Positions 26,148-34,911 are shown, numbered from the stretch's first letter. The stretch: DNA of 58,937 nucleotides from Sterolibacteriaceae bacterium (GCA_025360425.1 JANYCD010000038.1:1-58937), one strand, 5' to 3'. Notes: generated by a model not told the origin, from the sequence alone. Made by a program: numbers and translations.

Positions 26148-27080
26148 ATGGCAATACGAGGACTGTTGCGGGTCGGCGAAGTGGCCTTCCGCGTCATGGA
26201 CATGAAGCTCGCGCGACAGCATTACGGCGAACGCATGGGGCTGATTGAAACCCTGGAGGATGCGGATGGTCGCGTGTATTACAAAACGTGGGACGAACTC
26301 GATCATCACAGTGTTGTGATTCGTGAGGCGGATCGACCCGGCATCGATCACTTCGCATTCAAGGTCTATGACGATGCAACCCTGACCGATCTTGAACCAA
26401 AGATCGAAGCGTTCGGCTTGAAAGTGGAACGCATCCCGGCCGGTGTCTATCCGAAGAGCGGGCGCCGCCTCAGTTTCGTGTTACCGACCGGGCACACCAT
26501 GCAACTCTATGCGGAAATGGAACGTGTCGGCAACACCATGGGCTATCACAATCCCGGTGTGCTTCCGGACGAGGGCGTCATTCGCGGATTCAGGATCGAG
26601 CGACTGGATCACATCCTGCTCGGTGGTCCGAACATCGAGGAAAACGAAAGGTTATTCACCGAAGTGTTCGAAATGAGCGTCAGCGAAAGAATCATCGACG
26701 CCGATTCGAAAGTCAGCATGGCCATTTTCTTCAGCGGTTCAAACAAGCCGCACGACATTGCGTTTCAGGCGCAACCGGATGGCAATCGCTTCCACCATGC
26801 GTCATTCCGCCTCCAGTCTGCGGCGGACCTGGTCCATGCCGCGGACCTGATCGGCAAATACCGGATTCCGGTCGATGTCAGTTCCAACCGACATGGGGTG
26901 ACACGTGGCCTCACGATTTATTTCTTTGATCCATCCGGCAACCGCAACGAGGTGTTCACCGAAGGGTATATGCACTATCCGGACTCGCCGACCATCGTCT
27001 GGGATACCAATGACCTTGGGCATGCTTCCTGGTCGCAGGATAACGTCGTGCGTCCGAGTTTCTTTACCGTCCTGACTTGA
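26148..27080 (+). CDS. dmpB: Catechol 2,3-dioxygenase (XylE/DmpB family)
   Basis: A 310-residue two-domain vicinal-oxygen-chelate extradiol dioxygenase. The iron ligands H155 (LDHILL), H217 (RFHHASF) and E268 (GNRNEVFTEG) correspond to H153, H214 and E265 of XylE. The ending FFTVLT matches the family end FMTVLT. It opens the catechol ring beside the hydroxyls. ACGGAGG lies seven bases upstream. It comes last in the meta block, not first as in the dmp and xyl operons. No 2-hydroxymuconic semialdehyde hydrolase (dmpD) accompanies it. Confidence 0.93.
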   Translation: MAIRGLLRVGEVAFRVMDMKLARQHYGERMGLIETLEDADGRVYYKTWDELDHHSVVIREADRPGIDHFAFKVYDDATLTDLEPKIEAFGLKVERIPAGVYPKSGRRLSFVLPTGHTMQLYAEMERVGNTMGYHNPGVLPDEGVIRGFRIERLDHILLGGPNIEENERLFTEVFEMSVSERIIDADSKVSMAIFFSGSNKPHDIAFQAQPDGNRFHHASFRLQSAADLVHAADLIGKYRIPVDVSSNRHGVTRGLTIYFFDPSGNRNEVFTEGYMHYPDSPTIVWDTNDLGHASWSQDNVVRPSFFTVLT

Positions 27081-27088
27081 CGGATGGA

Positions 27089-27499
27089 ATGAGCGGACGT
27101 TGGCGTAAATTTTATCTATGCTGCCTCATCGCGCTGGGGGTTGATGCTGCTTGTGCGGAACCCCGCGCAGTTCCGAGCTTCAAGAAAGACATCCAACCCA
27201 TTTTCAACACGCAGTGCGTGTTCTGCCATGTCACAGGCGCCGAAAACGCCGGGCTCAATCTGGCACGTCACGATGCCTACCGCAATCTGGTATCGACCAA
27301 GAGTACCGAGTCGGAACTGCTTCGTGTTGCACCCGGCGATCTGGAAAAAAGTTATCTGATGCATAAATTGCGCGGGACGCAACTCAGCGTGGGCGGCAAC
27401 GGAGACTCAATGCCCAAGGTGGATCCGGCCCGATTTCTGGATGCCGGGCAGGTGGAACTGATCGAGAAATGGATACTGGGAGGCGCTCCCAACAACTGA
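27089..27499 (+). CDS. Small secreted c-type cytochrome
   Basis: About 136 residues. A signal peptide (KFYLCCLIALGVDAACA) precedes a mature domain PSFKKDIQPIFNTQCVFCH, with the haem motif C43-x2-C46-H47. The DIQPIF start resembles the cytochrome domain often called PSCyt1. A candidate axial methionine is in GDSMPKVDPARFL. The gene starts within nine bases of the catechol dioxygenase stop and precedes the second Tat-dependent flavoprotein by 27 bases. I infer that it takes electrons from the two periplasmic flavoproteins. The ATG at 27089 is preferred to a TTG at 27077. Confidence 0.75.
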   Translation: MSGRWRKFYLCCLIALGVDAACAEPRAVPSFKKDIQPIFNTQCVFCHVTGAENAGLNLARHDAYRNLVSTKSTESELLRVAPGDLEKSYLMHKLRGTQLSVGGNGDSMPKVDPARFLDAGQVELIEKWILGGAPNN

Positions 27500-27526
27500 A
27501 TAATTTCGCAAGAGGAGAAAGCAATC

Positions 27527-29302
27527 ATGTCCCAGGACAAAAAGGGCGAAATTCAGAAGGCTTCCAATCGCAACACGCGTCGCAATGTACTGAAGGCAAT
27601 GGCAGGGGGTTCGGCGCTTGCTATCGGGTCATTGGCTCAACCAGTGGCACAGGCGGCGACCGGTGGCCCAAAGCCCTGGTCCATGCAGGCCGATGTCGTC
27701 GTCGTCGGTAGCGGCGCAGCAGGGTCTGCCGCCGCGATCGCGGCGGCGAGAAATGGCGCCTCGGTCATCATGCTCGAAAAGATGCCGTATCTGGGCGGTA
27801 CGACGGCCAAGTCAGACGGAATTTTCTGGATTCCGAATAATCCGTTACTGAAAAGCCGCGGCATCGTTGATGAGCGTATCGATGCGCTTCGCTACATGGT
27901 GCGCCTCTCCTATCCGACGCGATACGATCCGAACGACAAATGGCTTGGCGTGTCCGAGCATGAGTTCTCGCTCATTGCCACTTTCTTTGATAACGGCGAC
28001 AAGGTCATCGAAAAGCTTCAATCAGCCGGCGCACTCAAAATTGCATCATGGAAGGACTGGGAAGGCAAGGATTTCGCCGACTACCATTCCCCATTGCCGG
28101 AAGACAAAGTCACCCGGGGCCGCAGTCTGATCTCCGCTGTGGCGGATCCAATATTTACCGGTGGTGGCAATGGCGCCGAGTTGTTGCGGCAACTGCATGC
28201 GGTATTCGGCCAACTCAAGATCAAGACTTACCTGCAGCACCGTGTTCAAAAACTTGTCCGCAATGCACACGGAGATGTCATCGGCGTGGAAGTGGTGCGG
28301 GATGAAGGCGGCCCGGTCAACATCCAGGCGCGCAAGGCGATCGTCTTTTGTAGCGGGGGCTTCACCAACAATCCCGACATGTGCAATCGCTTTCTCCGCG
28401 GATATATATGGGGGGGCGGGGCGGCAAGCGGAAGCACCGGTGATTTCATCAATATCGCGGCGGCGGCAGGGGCGGCACTGGGGAATATGTCCAATGCATG
28501 GTGGGGTCAGGTTCCCGTCGAGGTTGCGCTGAAAACGCGCAGTGTTCCGCAAAACGTGTGGGTGGTGCCGGGCGACAGCACGATTCAGGTCAATCGTTTC
28601 GGCAGGCGTTTTGCCAACGAGAAAGGACTCTACAACGAGCGCACCCAGGCCCACTTTTACTGGGATGCGGTTCGCGATGAATACCCCAATCTGCTCGGCT
28701 TCATGATTTGGGATGAGCGCAACGCAAAGTTGTTTCCCGGGATCAGCCCGATCCCTCCCGCAAATACGGACGCCGATCATGTAATCAAAGGCGACACACT
28801 GGATGAACTGGCAGCCAGCCTGGCAGCGCGGCTTGCTAAGCTGGCGTCACATACCGGCGGGGTCAAGCTGGATGCCTCATTCCTCGGCAACCTGAAGGAA
28901 TCCGTGGCCCGCTTCAACGAATTTTCGAAGCAGGGCGTCGATACAGACTTCGCGCGCGGAGCAACCCCGGCACAAGTTGGCTTCCATCTCTATGGACGCA
29001 AGAGAGATCCAAGCCCCTATCCAAATCCCACCATGTATCCGATTGCGGAATCGGGACCGTATTACGCCGCGATTCTGGGAGCAGGCACGCTGGATACCAA
29101 GGGTGGGCCGATCATCAATGCGAAAGGACAGGTCATGAACACCTTCGGCGAAGTGATTCCCGGTCTTTACGGCGCCGGGAATTGCATTGCCAGTCCCGCC
29201 GGGCAGGCTTACTGGGCAGGTGGTGGAACCATTGGCCCTGCGCTCACTTATGGATATCTGGCTGGTGAAAATGCAGCGAAAGAACATCTGAAAGGGGCGT
29301 AG
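27527..29302 (+). CDS. Tat-exported KstD-like FAD dehydrogenase, second paralogue
   Basis: A 591-residue paralogue of the product of 18969-20780; I judge them to be roughly half identical. The Tat motif is NTRRNVLKAM (R18-R19) with a cleavage-like PVAQAA. The FAD site VVVVGSGAAGSAAA...VIMLEK has the full GxGxxG. The substrate block reads GGTTAKSDGIFWIPNN, with Asp where the first paralogue has Gly. LYNERTQAHFYW and GPYYAAILGAGTLDTKGG are shared. Two related ring-ketone dehydrogenases in one operon could catalyse successive desaturations. AGAGGAG precedes the ATG. Fumarate-reductase-type function is less likely, because the SGGxxWxPxN block is that of KstD. Confidence 0.82.
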   Translation: MSQDKKGEIQKASNRNTRRNVLKAMAGGSALAIGSLAQPVAQAATGGPKPWSMQADVVVVGSGAAGSAAAIAAARNGASVIMLEKMPYLGGTTAKSDGIFWIPNNPLLKSRGIVDERIDALRYMVRLSYPTRYDPNDKWLGVSEHEFSLIATFFDNGDKVIEKLQSAGALKIASWKDWEGKDFADYHSPLPEDKVTRGRSLISAVADPIFTGGGNGAELLRQLHAVFGQLKIKTYLQHRVQKLVRNAHGDVIGVEVVRDEGGPVNIQARKAIVFCSGGFTNNPDMCNRFLRGYIWGGGAASGSTGDFINIAAAAGAALGNMSNAWWGQVPVEVALKTRSVPQNVWVVPGDSTIQVNRFGRRFANEKGLYNERTQAHFYWDAVRDEYPNLLGFMIWDERNAKLFPGISPIPPANTDADHVIKGDTLDELAASLAARLAKLASHTGGVKLDASFLGNLKESVARFNEFSKQGVDTDFARGATPAQVGFHLYGRKRDPSPYPNPTMYPIAESGPYYAAILGAGTLDTKGGPIINAKGQVMNTFGEVIPGLYGAGNCIASPAGQAYWAGGGTIGPALTYGYLAGENAAKEHLKGA

Positions 29303-29452
29303 TCGCTACGCCGTCGTCGAATTGGAATTCACCCCCGAGTTCATGAAGCAATCTTTGATGTGCATCACCGGCACCGCCTGAAAGTCATACCCCGGGGTCG
29401 TGCCGTTTGCGATTTACAACACGCTCAATAGCGATCTATCAAGGAGGCATTC

Positions 29453-29920
29453 ATGGAAAACATTCAGCGCTTAATGACGACAGAATCCATTCGGACTTTG
29501 AAGGCACAATACTGCCGCGCCATTGACACAAAAGACAGGGAACTGCTCAAAGAGGTGTTCGCCGACGATGTCGAATGTGATTACCGTGGCGGAGCAACGG
29601 ATCCCGCCAGCGGGGTAGACCTGATGCCGGCGGCCACGGAGAGCGTGCTTCGTGGCAGTCGCGAAGCTATCGAAGCGCTGTCGCAGGCATTGGCGGGTGT
29701 GGTGTCCGCGCATCAAGCCTACCTTCCCGAAATCGAACTGTTGAGTGAAACAACGGCGAAGGCCACCTGGGCCATGCACGATACCTTGCGGTTTCCGAAA
29801 GGCGCTCCGATCAACGGCATATCCGCGTACGGTTACTACCACGAGACCTACCAATATCAGGGTGACCGTTGGCGAATCAAAACCCTGAAACTTGTTAGAA
29901 CACGCGTCGATAGTGTCTGA
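29453..29920 (+). CDS. SnoaL-like (NTF2-fold) protein
   Basis: A 155-residue protein of the SnoaL-like polyketide cyclase / NTF2 fold: IRTLKAQYCRAIDTKDRELLKEVFADDVECDY at the start, and an aromatic pocket segment ISAYGYYHETYQYQGDRWRIKTLKLVRTRV at the end. Such proteins act as isomerases, dehydratases or binding proteins for ring ketones and are common in steroid and aromatic clusters. AAGGAGG stands six bases before the ATG. The preceding 150 bases (29303-29452) hold nothing that I recognise. Confidence 0.8.
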   Translation: MENIQRLMTTESIRTLKAQYCRAIDTKDRELLKEVFADDVECDYRGGATDPASGVDLMPAATESVLRGSREAIEALSQALAGVVSAHQAYLPEIELLSETTAKATWAMHDTLRFPKGAPINGISAYGYYHETYQYQGDRWRIKTLKLVRTRVDSV

Positions 29921-30032
29921 AAAAAATAGCGTCAATCTTCGTTGAAGAATCCTGCTGACGATAACCGGCGAAGGCGCAAGTACGTGGTAGCCGAGGCGAG
30001 GACAACGTCGGGCGGGGCGGCACGGAATTTTT

Positions 30033-30052
30033 GCAACGACGTTGCCTATAAT
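30033..30052 (+). promoter_or_regulatory. Possible promoter with dyad before the EthD gene
   Basis: A perfect TATAAT (30047-30052) lies 52 bases before the EthD start and adjoins the dyad GCAAC-GAC-GTTGC (30033-30045). The -35 region is poor (GGAATT at 17-base spacing), so the promoter would need an activator, possibly bound at the dyad. Confidence 0.35.
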
Positions 30053-30104
30053 GTATCGGTCGTCAAGGCGGCATTCGCTTACCAATAACCTGAAGGAGGA
30101 AAAC

Positions 30105-30416
30105 ATGATCAAGGTCACCGCGATGTATCCCTACAGCGAAGGCAAACGGTTCGATATCAACTACTACTGCAAGTCGCATATTCCGATGGTGCAAAAAGCA
30201 CTCGGCCCGGCCTTGAAGAGCGTTACGGTCGACTTCGGCATGGGTGGTGGCGCACCGGGTTCCAAGCCGGCGTTCGTGGCAATGGCGCATCTGCTGTTCG
30301 ATTCGATCGAGTCGTTCCAGAAGTCCTTCGTGCCGCATGCGCCAGAATTCTCGAAGGACGGCCCCAACTACACCGATATTAAGGCCGAGGTACAGATCAG
30401 CGAAGTCAAGATGTAA
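30105..30416 (+). CDS. EthD family protein
   Basis: A 103-residue ferredoxin-like-fold protein of the EthD group: MIKVTAMYPYSEGKRFDINYYCKSHIPMVQKALGPALK, with the conserved HIPMV, and later AMAHLLFDSIESFQKSFVPHAPE. EthD proteins accompany oxygenase and P450 systems; their biochemical roles vary. GAAGGAGG stands five bases before the ATG. A longer in-frame start at 30042 lacks a site and would add unrelated residues. Confidence 0.82.
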   Translation: MIKVTAMYPYSEGKRFDINYYCKSHIPMVQKALGPALKSVTVDFGMGGGAPGSKPAFVAMAHLLFDSIESFQKSFVPHAPEFSKDGPNYTDIKAEVQISEVKM

Positions 30417-30488
30417 GCCGCTGGCATTGGCCTGCGGGCGGTCCGGTTGGCCGCATTAACCCAAGGTCAAAGGTATCGAGCTGAATAG

Positions 30489-30513
30489 AAAGGCCTCCTT
30501 GGCGGAAGCCTTT
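30489..30513 (+). terminator. Hairpin after the EthD gene
   Basis: AAAGGC (30489-30494) pairs with GCCTTT (30508-30513), and TCC / GGA extends the stem inside around a TTGGC loop. GTCTTTG follows, a weak T-tract. It lies 73 bases after the EthD stop and probably ends or attenuates the operon before the truncated SDR gene. Confidence 0.5.
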
Positions 30514-30762
30514 GTCTTTGCTAATCCGCTTTGTCGGATTGATTGCGGCGTTCCGTGGAGTGCTGCATCCAAGTAGAACAGTCTCTATCGCTCTATTGTT
30601 AGCTTTCAGAAACTGCACGCAACCCTAAACAGTCCTTCAATCTCTTTCCGGGGAACTTCCGCTCTTCGGCCAACGCGGACGGTCGAGCCGCCGCAACTGA
30701 CCGACCTTTATCGACCTTAAGCGGCCTGTCGCAATTGCGAAAAGCAGCCGTTCAACGCGCCG

Positions 30763-31392
30763 ATGAGCTGCGCTCGTATCAAAGCGCTTGCAGATGAGCT
30801 TGGAGGCAACGGCAAGGCCGTCGCTATCCAAACGGATGTCACTCAATGCGAGCAAGTTAAAAATCTGGTCGATACTGCCGTGAAGACCTATGGCCGTATC
30901 GACATCATCATCAACAACGCTGGACTAATGCCGCAGTCGTTGCTAGAAAGCGTCAGGATCGAAGACTGGGATCGAATGATCGACGTCAATATCAAGGGCG
31001 TGCTGTACGGCATTGCTGCGTCATTGCAGTACATGAAGGAGCAGAAAGCTGGGCACATCATCAATGTCTCTTCCGTTGCTGGACACAAGGTCGGTCCCGG
31101 AGGCGCGGTTTATTCGGCAACCAAGCATGCAGTGCGAGCGCTGTCTGAAGGTCTGCGCCAGGAAGTGAAGCCCTACAACATTCGTACGACGGTGATCTCA
31201 CCGGGTCCGGTTGCAACCGAACTGCCGAATAGCGTCACCGATCCTGTAGTCAGCGGGCGCATCCGCAAGTTCTATGAGGAAATCGCGATACCAGCCGACT
31301 CGTTCGCTCGGGCAGTTGCCTTTGCCATCAGCCAGCCGGACGATGTGGACATCAACGAAATCCTGTTCCGTCCGACGCGTCAGGAATATTGA
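30763..31392 (+). pseudogene. Short-chain dehydrogenase lacking its N-terminal cofactor motif
   Basis: The 209-residue frame carries most of an SDR: DVT (about 26), [12 protein letters not shown] (about 47), the catalytic Ser in INVSSVAGH, Tyr and Lys in YSATKHA, and [10 protein letters not shown]. The first ~35 residues with TGxxxGIG, needed for NAD(P) binding, are missing. None of the three upstream frames shows a remnant, and no ribosome binding site stands before the ATG. The gene seems to have lost its 5-prime end. The 346-base gap upstream (30417-30762) contains a terminator-like hairpin and no recognisable coding sequence. A very short functional SDR is unlikely. Confidence 0.7.
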
Positions 31393-31433
31393 TCGGGACT
31401 CGCCAGCAATCTACAGCATTAAGGAGCAATGAA

Positions 31434-31874
31434 ATGGATATGGAAATCAAACGCAGCGGTACACAGCATTCGAGCAAGGGACCAGCGGAGTATTTCACCG
31501 GCGATGTCCGCATTGATCCCCTCTTTAACATGCCGGAGCCGGCACGCGCCATGGGCGCCAGCGTCACGTTCGAACCTGGCGCCAGGACCGCGTGGCATAC
31601 CCATCCTCTGGGTCAAGTCCTGATCGTCACTGCCGGATGCGGCTGGACGCAATGCTGGGGCGGTCCGGTCAAGGTGATCCGACCGGGCGACGTGATCTGG
31701 TGTCCGCCAGGCCACAAGCATTGGCATGGCGCTACAAGGGATACGGCCATGACACACATCGCCATTGTCGAGCAGCTCAACCGCGTCGGCATTAACTGGC
31801 TGGAAAAAGTCAGCGACGAACAATATCTGGCGGGCACGGATGCTGAATCCAGTCATGACAGGAAATCCCAATGA
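31434..31874 (+). CDS. Cupin-domain protein
   Basis: A 146-residue single cupin. The metal-binding motif reads [17 protein letters not shown] (His-x-His, then Gln in place of the usual Glu), and [16 protein letters not shown] gives the second motif with its histidine. Related proteins occur beside carboxymuconolactone decarboxylases and SDRs in aromatic degradation. AAGGAG lies seven bases before the ATG at 31434. The stop TGA overlaps the ATG of a broken SDR start (31871). Confidence 0.8.
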   Translation: MDMEIKRSGTQHSSKGPAEYFTGDVRIDPLFNMPEPARAMGASVTFEPGARTAWHTHPLGQVLIVTAGCGWTQCWGGPVKVIRPGDVIWCPPGHKHWHGATRDTAMTHIAIVEQLNRVGINWLEKVSDEQYLAGTDAESSHDRKSQ

Positions 31875-31897
31875 AAGACGTTATCGTAGTCATCTGA
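31871..31897 (+). pseudogene. Eight-codon remnant of an SDR start
   Basis: Overlapping the cupin stop in the usual ATGA manner, a frame encodes MKDVIVVI and then TGA TAG. [14 protein letters not shown] is a common start of a family of short-chain dehydrogenases, so the gene appears cut immediately before its glycine motif. The following sequence to 32103 shows no recognisable coding region. A frame reading GNAKYSNLGASKTSMVMAVL near 32013-32072 is open but unidentified. Confidence 0.5.
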
Positions 31898-32103
31898 TAG
31901 CGGGTTTCAAGAAACCTGAACCTTCGCTTTGGGTGGGGGACACCGATGGCAAATTGAATACGCTGCCGTTCGGACTGGATTCCCTTTTTTGCGGGAAATT
32001 GTTGAACGGCGGCAATGCGAAGTACAGCAACCTCGGCGCCAGCAAGACCTCTATGGTCATGGCCGTTTTGGCCAAAGAAGCGGCGTTTCCGAAATCCTGT
32101 GGC

Positions 32104-33303
32104 CTACTTGTACTTGGCCAATTCCAGCTTGCCGAGCTGGTTACGGTGGACCTCGTCGGGACCGTCCACGATGCGCAGCACGCGCGCATTGGCGTAGGCC
32201 ATGGCCAGACCGAAATCGTCGGTGATGCCGCCGCCGCCGTGGGCCTGGATGGCCCAGTCGATGACGCGGCAGGCCATGGTCGGCGCGGCCACCTTGATCA
32301 TGGCGATTTCTTTTTTTGCCCCCTTGTTGCCAACTATGTCCATCATCCATGCGGCATTGAGCACCAGCAGTCGCGCCTGATCGATCATGATGCGCGATTC
32401 GGCGATGCGCTCCAGCGTCACTGTCTGTTCCGAAATCGGCTTGCCGAAGGCGACGCGCGAACGGGTGCGTTTGCACATGGCTTCCAGCGCCCGTTCGGCG
32501 ACGCCGATCACGCGCATGCAATGGTGGATGCGTCCAGGCCCCAAACGTCCTTGGGCAATTTCGAAACCACGGCCTTCGCCGAGCAGCATGTTCTGCGCCG
32601 GTACGCGTACATTCTCGAACAGCACTTCGCCGGGCACATCGGGCGCGCCGGAAAAGCCGAAGATCGGCAGCGAGCGGACGATGGTGATGCCCGGCGTATC
32701 GCGTGGCACCAGGATCATCGATTGCTGCTTGTGCCGGTCAGGATTGTCTGGATCGGTCTTGCCCATGAAAATGAAAATCTTGCAGCGCGGATCGGGTGCA
32801 CCGGAAGAGAACCACTTGCGGCCGTTGATGAGGTAATGGTCGCCGTCACGCACGATGGAGCTCTGGATATTGGTCGCATCTGACGAAGCTACCGCTGGCT
32901 CGGTCATGGCGAAGCAGGAGCGTATCTCGCCGGCCAGCAGGGGCAACAGCCACTGCTGCTTGTGCGCCTCGGTGCCGTAGCGGGCGAACACCTCCATGTT
33001 GCCGGTGTCGGGTGCAGAGCAGTTGAACACTTCCGGCGACCAGAGGACGCGGCCCATGATTTCGCACAGCGGCGCGTATTCGAGATTGGTGAGGCCGGCG
33101 CCTTTGTCCGAGTGCGGCAGGAACAGGTTCCACAGTCCGGCGGCGCGAGCCCTTGGTTTGAGTTCCCCGACCACCGCCGGCCAGCAATTGCCGGCCGCGA
33201 CCTCCTTGTAAAAGCGTGCCTCGTTTGGATAGACATGCTCGTCCATAAATGCGTTGAGGCGCTGCTGGAGTTCCTGCACCTTGGGTGAGAATTCAAAGTC
33301 CAC
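32104..33303 (-). CDS. Acyl-CoA dehydrogenase, ACAD10/11-like
   Basis: A 399-residue FAD-dependent acyl-CoA dehydrogenase. Visible blocks are the FAD/substrate segment [17 protein letters not shown] (about 130), [13 protein letters not shown] and the C-terminal [36 protein letters not shown]. The PDVPGEV and [12 protein letters not shown] segments and the overall length are those of the group related to the dehydrogenase domain of mammalian ACAD10/11 and LvaC. That group acts with a phosphotransferase to convert 4-hydroxyacyl-CoA. Two such kinases are encoded in the window. It is the last gene of the minus-strand cluster that begins with the P450. Confidence 0.87.
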   Translation of the reverse strand: MDFEFSPKVQELQQRLNAFMDEHVYPNEARFYKEVAAGNCWPAVVGELKPRARAAGLWNLFLPHSDKGAGLTNLEYAPLCEIMGRVLWSPEVFNCSAPDTGNMEVFARYGTEAHKQQWLLPLLAGEIRSCFAMTEPAVASSDATNIQSSIVRDGDHYLINGRKWFSSGAPDPRCKIFIFMGKTDPDNPDRHKQQSMILVPRDTPGITIVRSLPIFGFSGAPDVPGEVLFENVRVPAQNMLLGEGRGFEIAQGRLGPGRIHHCMRVIGVAERALEAMCKRTRSRVAFGKPISEQTVTLERIAESRIMIDQARLLVLNAAWMMDIVGNKGAKKEIAMIKVAAPTMACRVIDWAIQAHGGGGITDDFGLAMAYANARVLRIVDGPDEVHRNQLGKLELAKYK

Positions 33304-33353
33304 TGCACATCCTTTCGATTAGGCGAAACAGGCGTGTCCTGATTTTCCTTTCC

Positions 33354-34118
33354 TTAGCCGGCGAGGAAGCCGCCATCGACGTTAAGGCAGACCCCGGTGG
33401 TGTAACTGGCGGCATCGGAGGCCAGGTACAGCACTGCACCGGCCATTTCATTCGGCTGCGCCACGCGGTCCAGCGCGATGCGCGACAGCATTGGCTTGCG
33501 CATCTCTTCATCATGTACCAGCGCGGCGGCGAACTTTGTGTCGGTCAGGCCGGGCAGCAGGGCGTTCACACGCACACCCATCGGCGCACATTCGTTGGCG
33601 AAGGCCTTGGTCATGGTCACGATGGCGCCCTTGGTGATGGAATAGATGCCCTGCTTGGCGCCCGGCACAACCGCGTTGATGGAGGCGACATTGATGATGC
33701 TGCCGCCACTGTTTTTTGCCATCAGCTTGGCGCCGAGCGAGCAACTGAAAAAATAGCCACGGATGTTGACGTCGACCGTCTTCTGGAATGCGCCGAGGTC
33801 GGTGTCGACGATGTGGCCGAAGTAGGGATTGGTAGCGGCGTTGTTGACGAGGATGTCGAGCCGGCCATGGCGTGCTTCGATGGCGGCAAACACTGCTTCG
33901 ATCTGTGCCATTTCGCCGACATGGCAGGCGATGGCTTCGGCCTTGCCGCCATTGTTGCGGATGTCAGCGGCGATGGTTTCGCAGGCATCCTGCTTGCGAC
34001 TGGACACGATCACGTGTGCGCCGTATGCGGCTAGGGTGCGGGCAATGGCTTCGCCGATGCCGCGACTGGCGCCGGTGACCAGCGCAATTTTTCCATCCAG
34101 CTTGAAGGAGGGTTCCAT
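33354..34118 (-). CDS. Short-chain dehydrogenase/reductase
   Basis: A 254-residue complete SDR: VTGASRGIG (cofactor), DILVNNAATNPYFG, the serine of INVASINAV, and tyrosine and lysine in YSITKGA. The ending TGVCLNVDGGFLAG is typical. NNAATNP is common in beta-oxidation-like hydroxyacyl or ring-alcohol dehydrogenases of the human DHRS4 type. AAGGAGG lies five bases upstream of the ATG at 34118 on the minus strand. It could oxidise a 3-hydroxyacyl-CoA next to the thiolase. Confidence 0.88.
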   Translation of the reverse strand: MEPSFKLDGKIALVTGASRGIGEAIARTLAAYGAHVIVSSRKQDACETIAADIRNNGGKAEAIACHVGEMAQIEAVFAAIEARHGRLDILVNNAATNPYFGHIVDTDLGAFQKTVDVNIRGYFFSCSLGAKLMAKNSGGSIINVASINAVVPGAKQGIYSITKGAIVTMTKAFANECAPMGVRVNALLPGLTDTKFAAALVHDEEMRKPMLSRIALDRVAQPNEMAGAVLYLASDAASYTTGVCLNVDGGFLAG

Positions 34119-34138
34119 GGAGCGATCCAGTGGGATGT

Positions 34139-34843
34139 CTATTTGAGGGTCAGCAGCTCGGGCCTGCCGCTGCGGTCGATATGCGGCGTCGCGTTGAAGG
34201 TCGACAACCCGAAGCGGCCGCGACTTTGGGTAATGCAGGTGACGGACCCATTGGCGACCTGCCACATCATGTGCACCATCTGCTCTTCGGAGAAGCCGAG
34301 GATGTTGCGGCACATGGCGCTGATGGTCCCGCATGAAGTGAATGCGATGACGTTCTCGCCGGGTTGCGCCAGGTTCGCCGCCGCGTTCAGGGCTGCCATG
34401 CAGCGTTTGCTGAACACTGGCCAGGGCTCTGCGTAATCATGGTCATGACGGCTGCTCGCCCAACGCGCCAGCGCGCCGAACATTTTTTTTTCGAATTCCT
34501 CGAGTGTCAGGCCCTCGAAGCCGCTGTATTTGGCCGCAGCCTCGGGATCTTCGGCGGCGCGCCAGCGGTCAAGAATTTCACGGTGGTCGAATTCGTTGAA
34601 ACCCACGTCACGTTTCAGTCGTGCCTGCCAATCCGGCGCAGCGGAGTATCTGGAAAAGAATCCTTCCGCTGTCTCCAGGTGGCGCTTCATGCCACCAGCA
34701 ACAATATGGTGTATGGGCCAATCGCATTCATCGAACCATTCACCAAGCAGGCGGGCCTGCTCGTGGCCTGCGTCCGACAGTTGATCGTAGTCGGCCGCAT
34801 GAAACGAAGCCTGCCCGTGTCGCACCAGAAATATCTTGACCAT
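34139..34843 (-). CDS. Histidine phosphatase family protein
   Basis: A 234-residue protein of the phosphoglycerate-mutase-like phosphatases. The catalytic LVRHGQASF is at residues 6-14, and the second histidine may be in the 170-200 region (FTSCGTISAM replaces the usual SHG). GMKRHLETAEGF supplies the conserved arginine. Members next to acyl-CoA dehydrogenase and APH kinase genes may remove phosphate from pathway intermediates. The normal second His (in xSHG) appears as Cys-Gly here, so activity should not be assumed. Confidence 0.75.
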   Translation of the reverse strand: MVKIFLVRHGQASFHAADYDQLSDAGHEQARLLGEWFDECDWPIHHIVAGGMKRHLETAEGFFSRYSAAPDWQARLKRDVGFNEFDHREILDRWRAAEDPEAAAKYSGFEGLTLEEFEKKMFGALARWASSRHDHDYAEPWPVFSKRCMAALNAAANLAQPGENVIAFTSCGTISAMCRNILGFSEEQMVHMMWQVANGSVTCITQSRGRFGLSTFNATPHIDRSGRPELLTLK

Positions 34844-34911
34844 GTTCCAGTCCAAAACTCCTGCCGTGGGGGAGTGTAGCCATTGCTGCAGTAAATTCTT
34901 GTGCAGTGTGG

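Noticed and set aside
29303-29452. Possible relic coding sequence after the second flavoprotein
   Set aside because: Short frames only, with no similarity that I can name.
31898-32103. Short open frames reading GNAKYSNLGASKTSMVMAVL
   Set aside because: No start site or recognisable family; possibly a gene relic, but not supportable as a feature.
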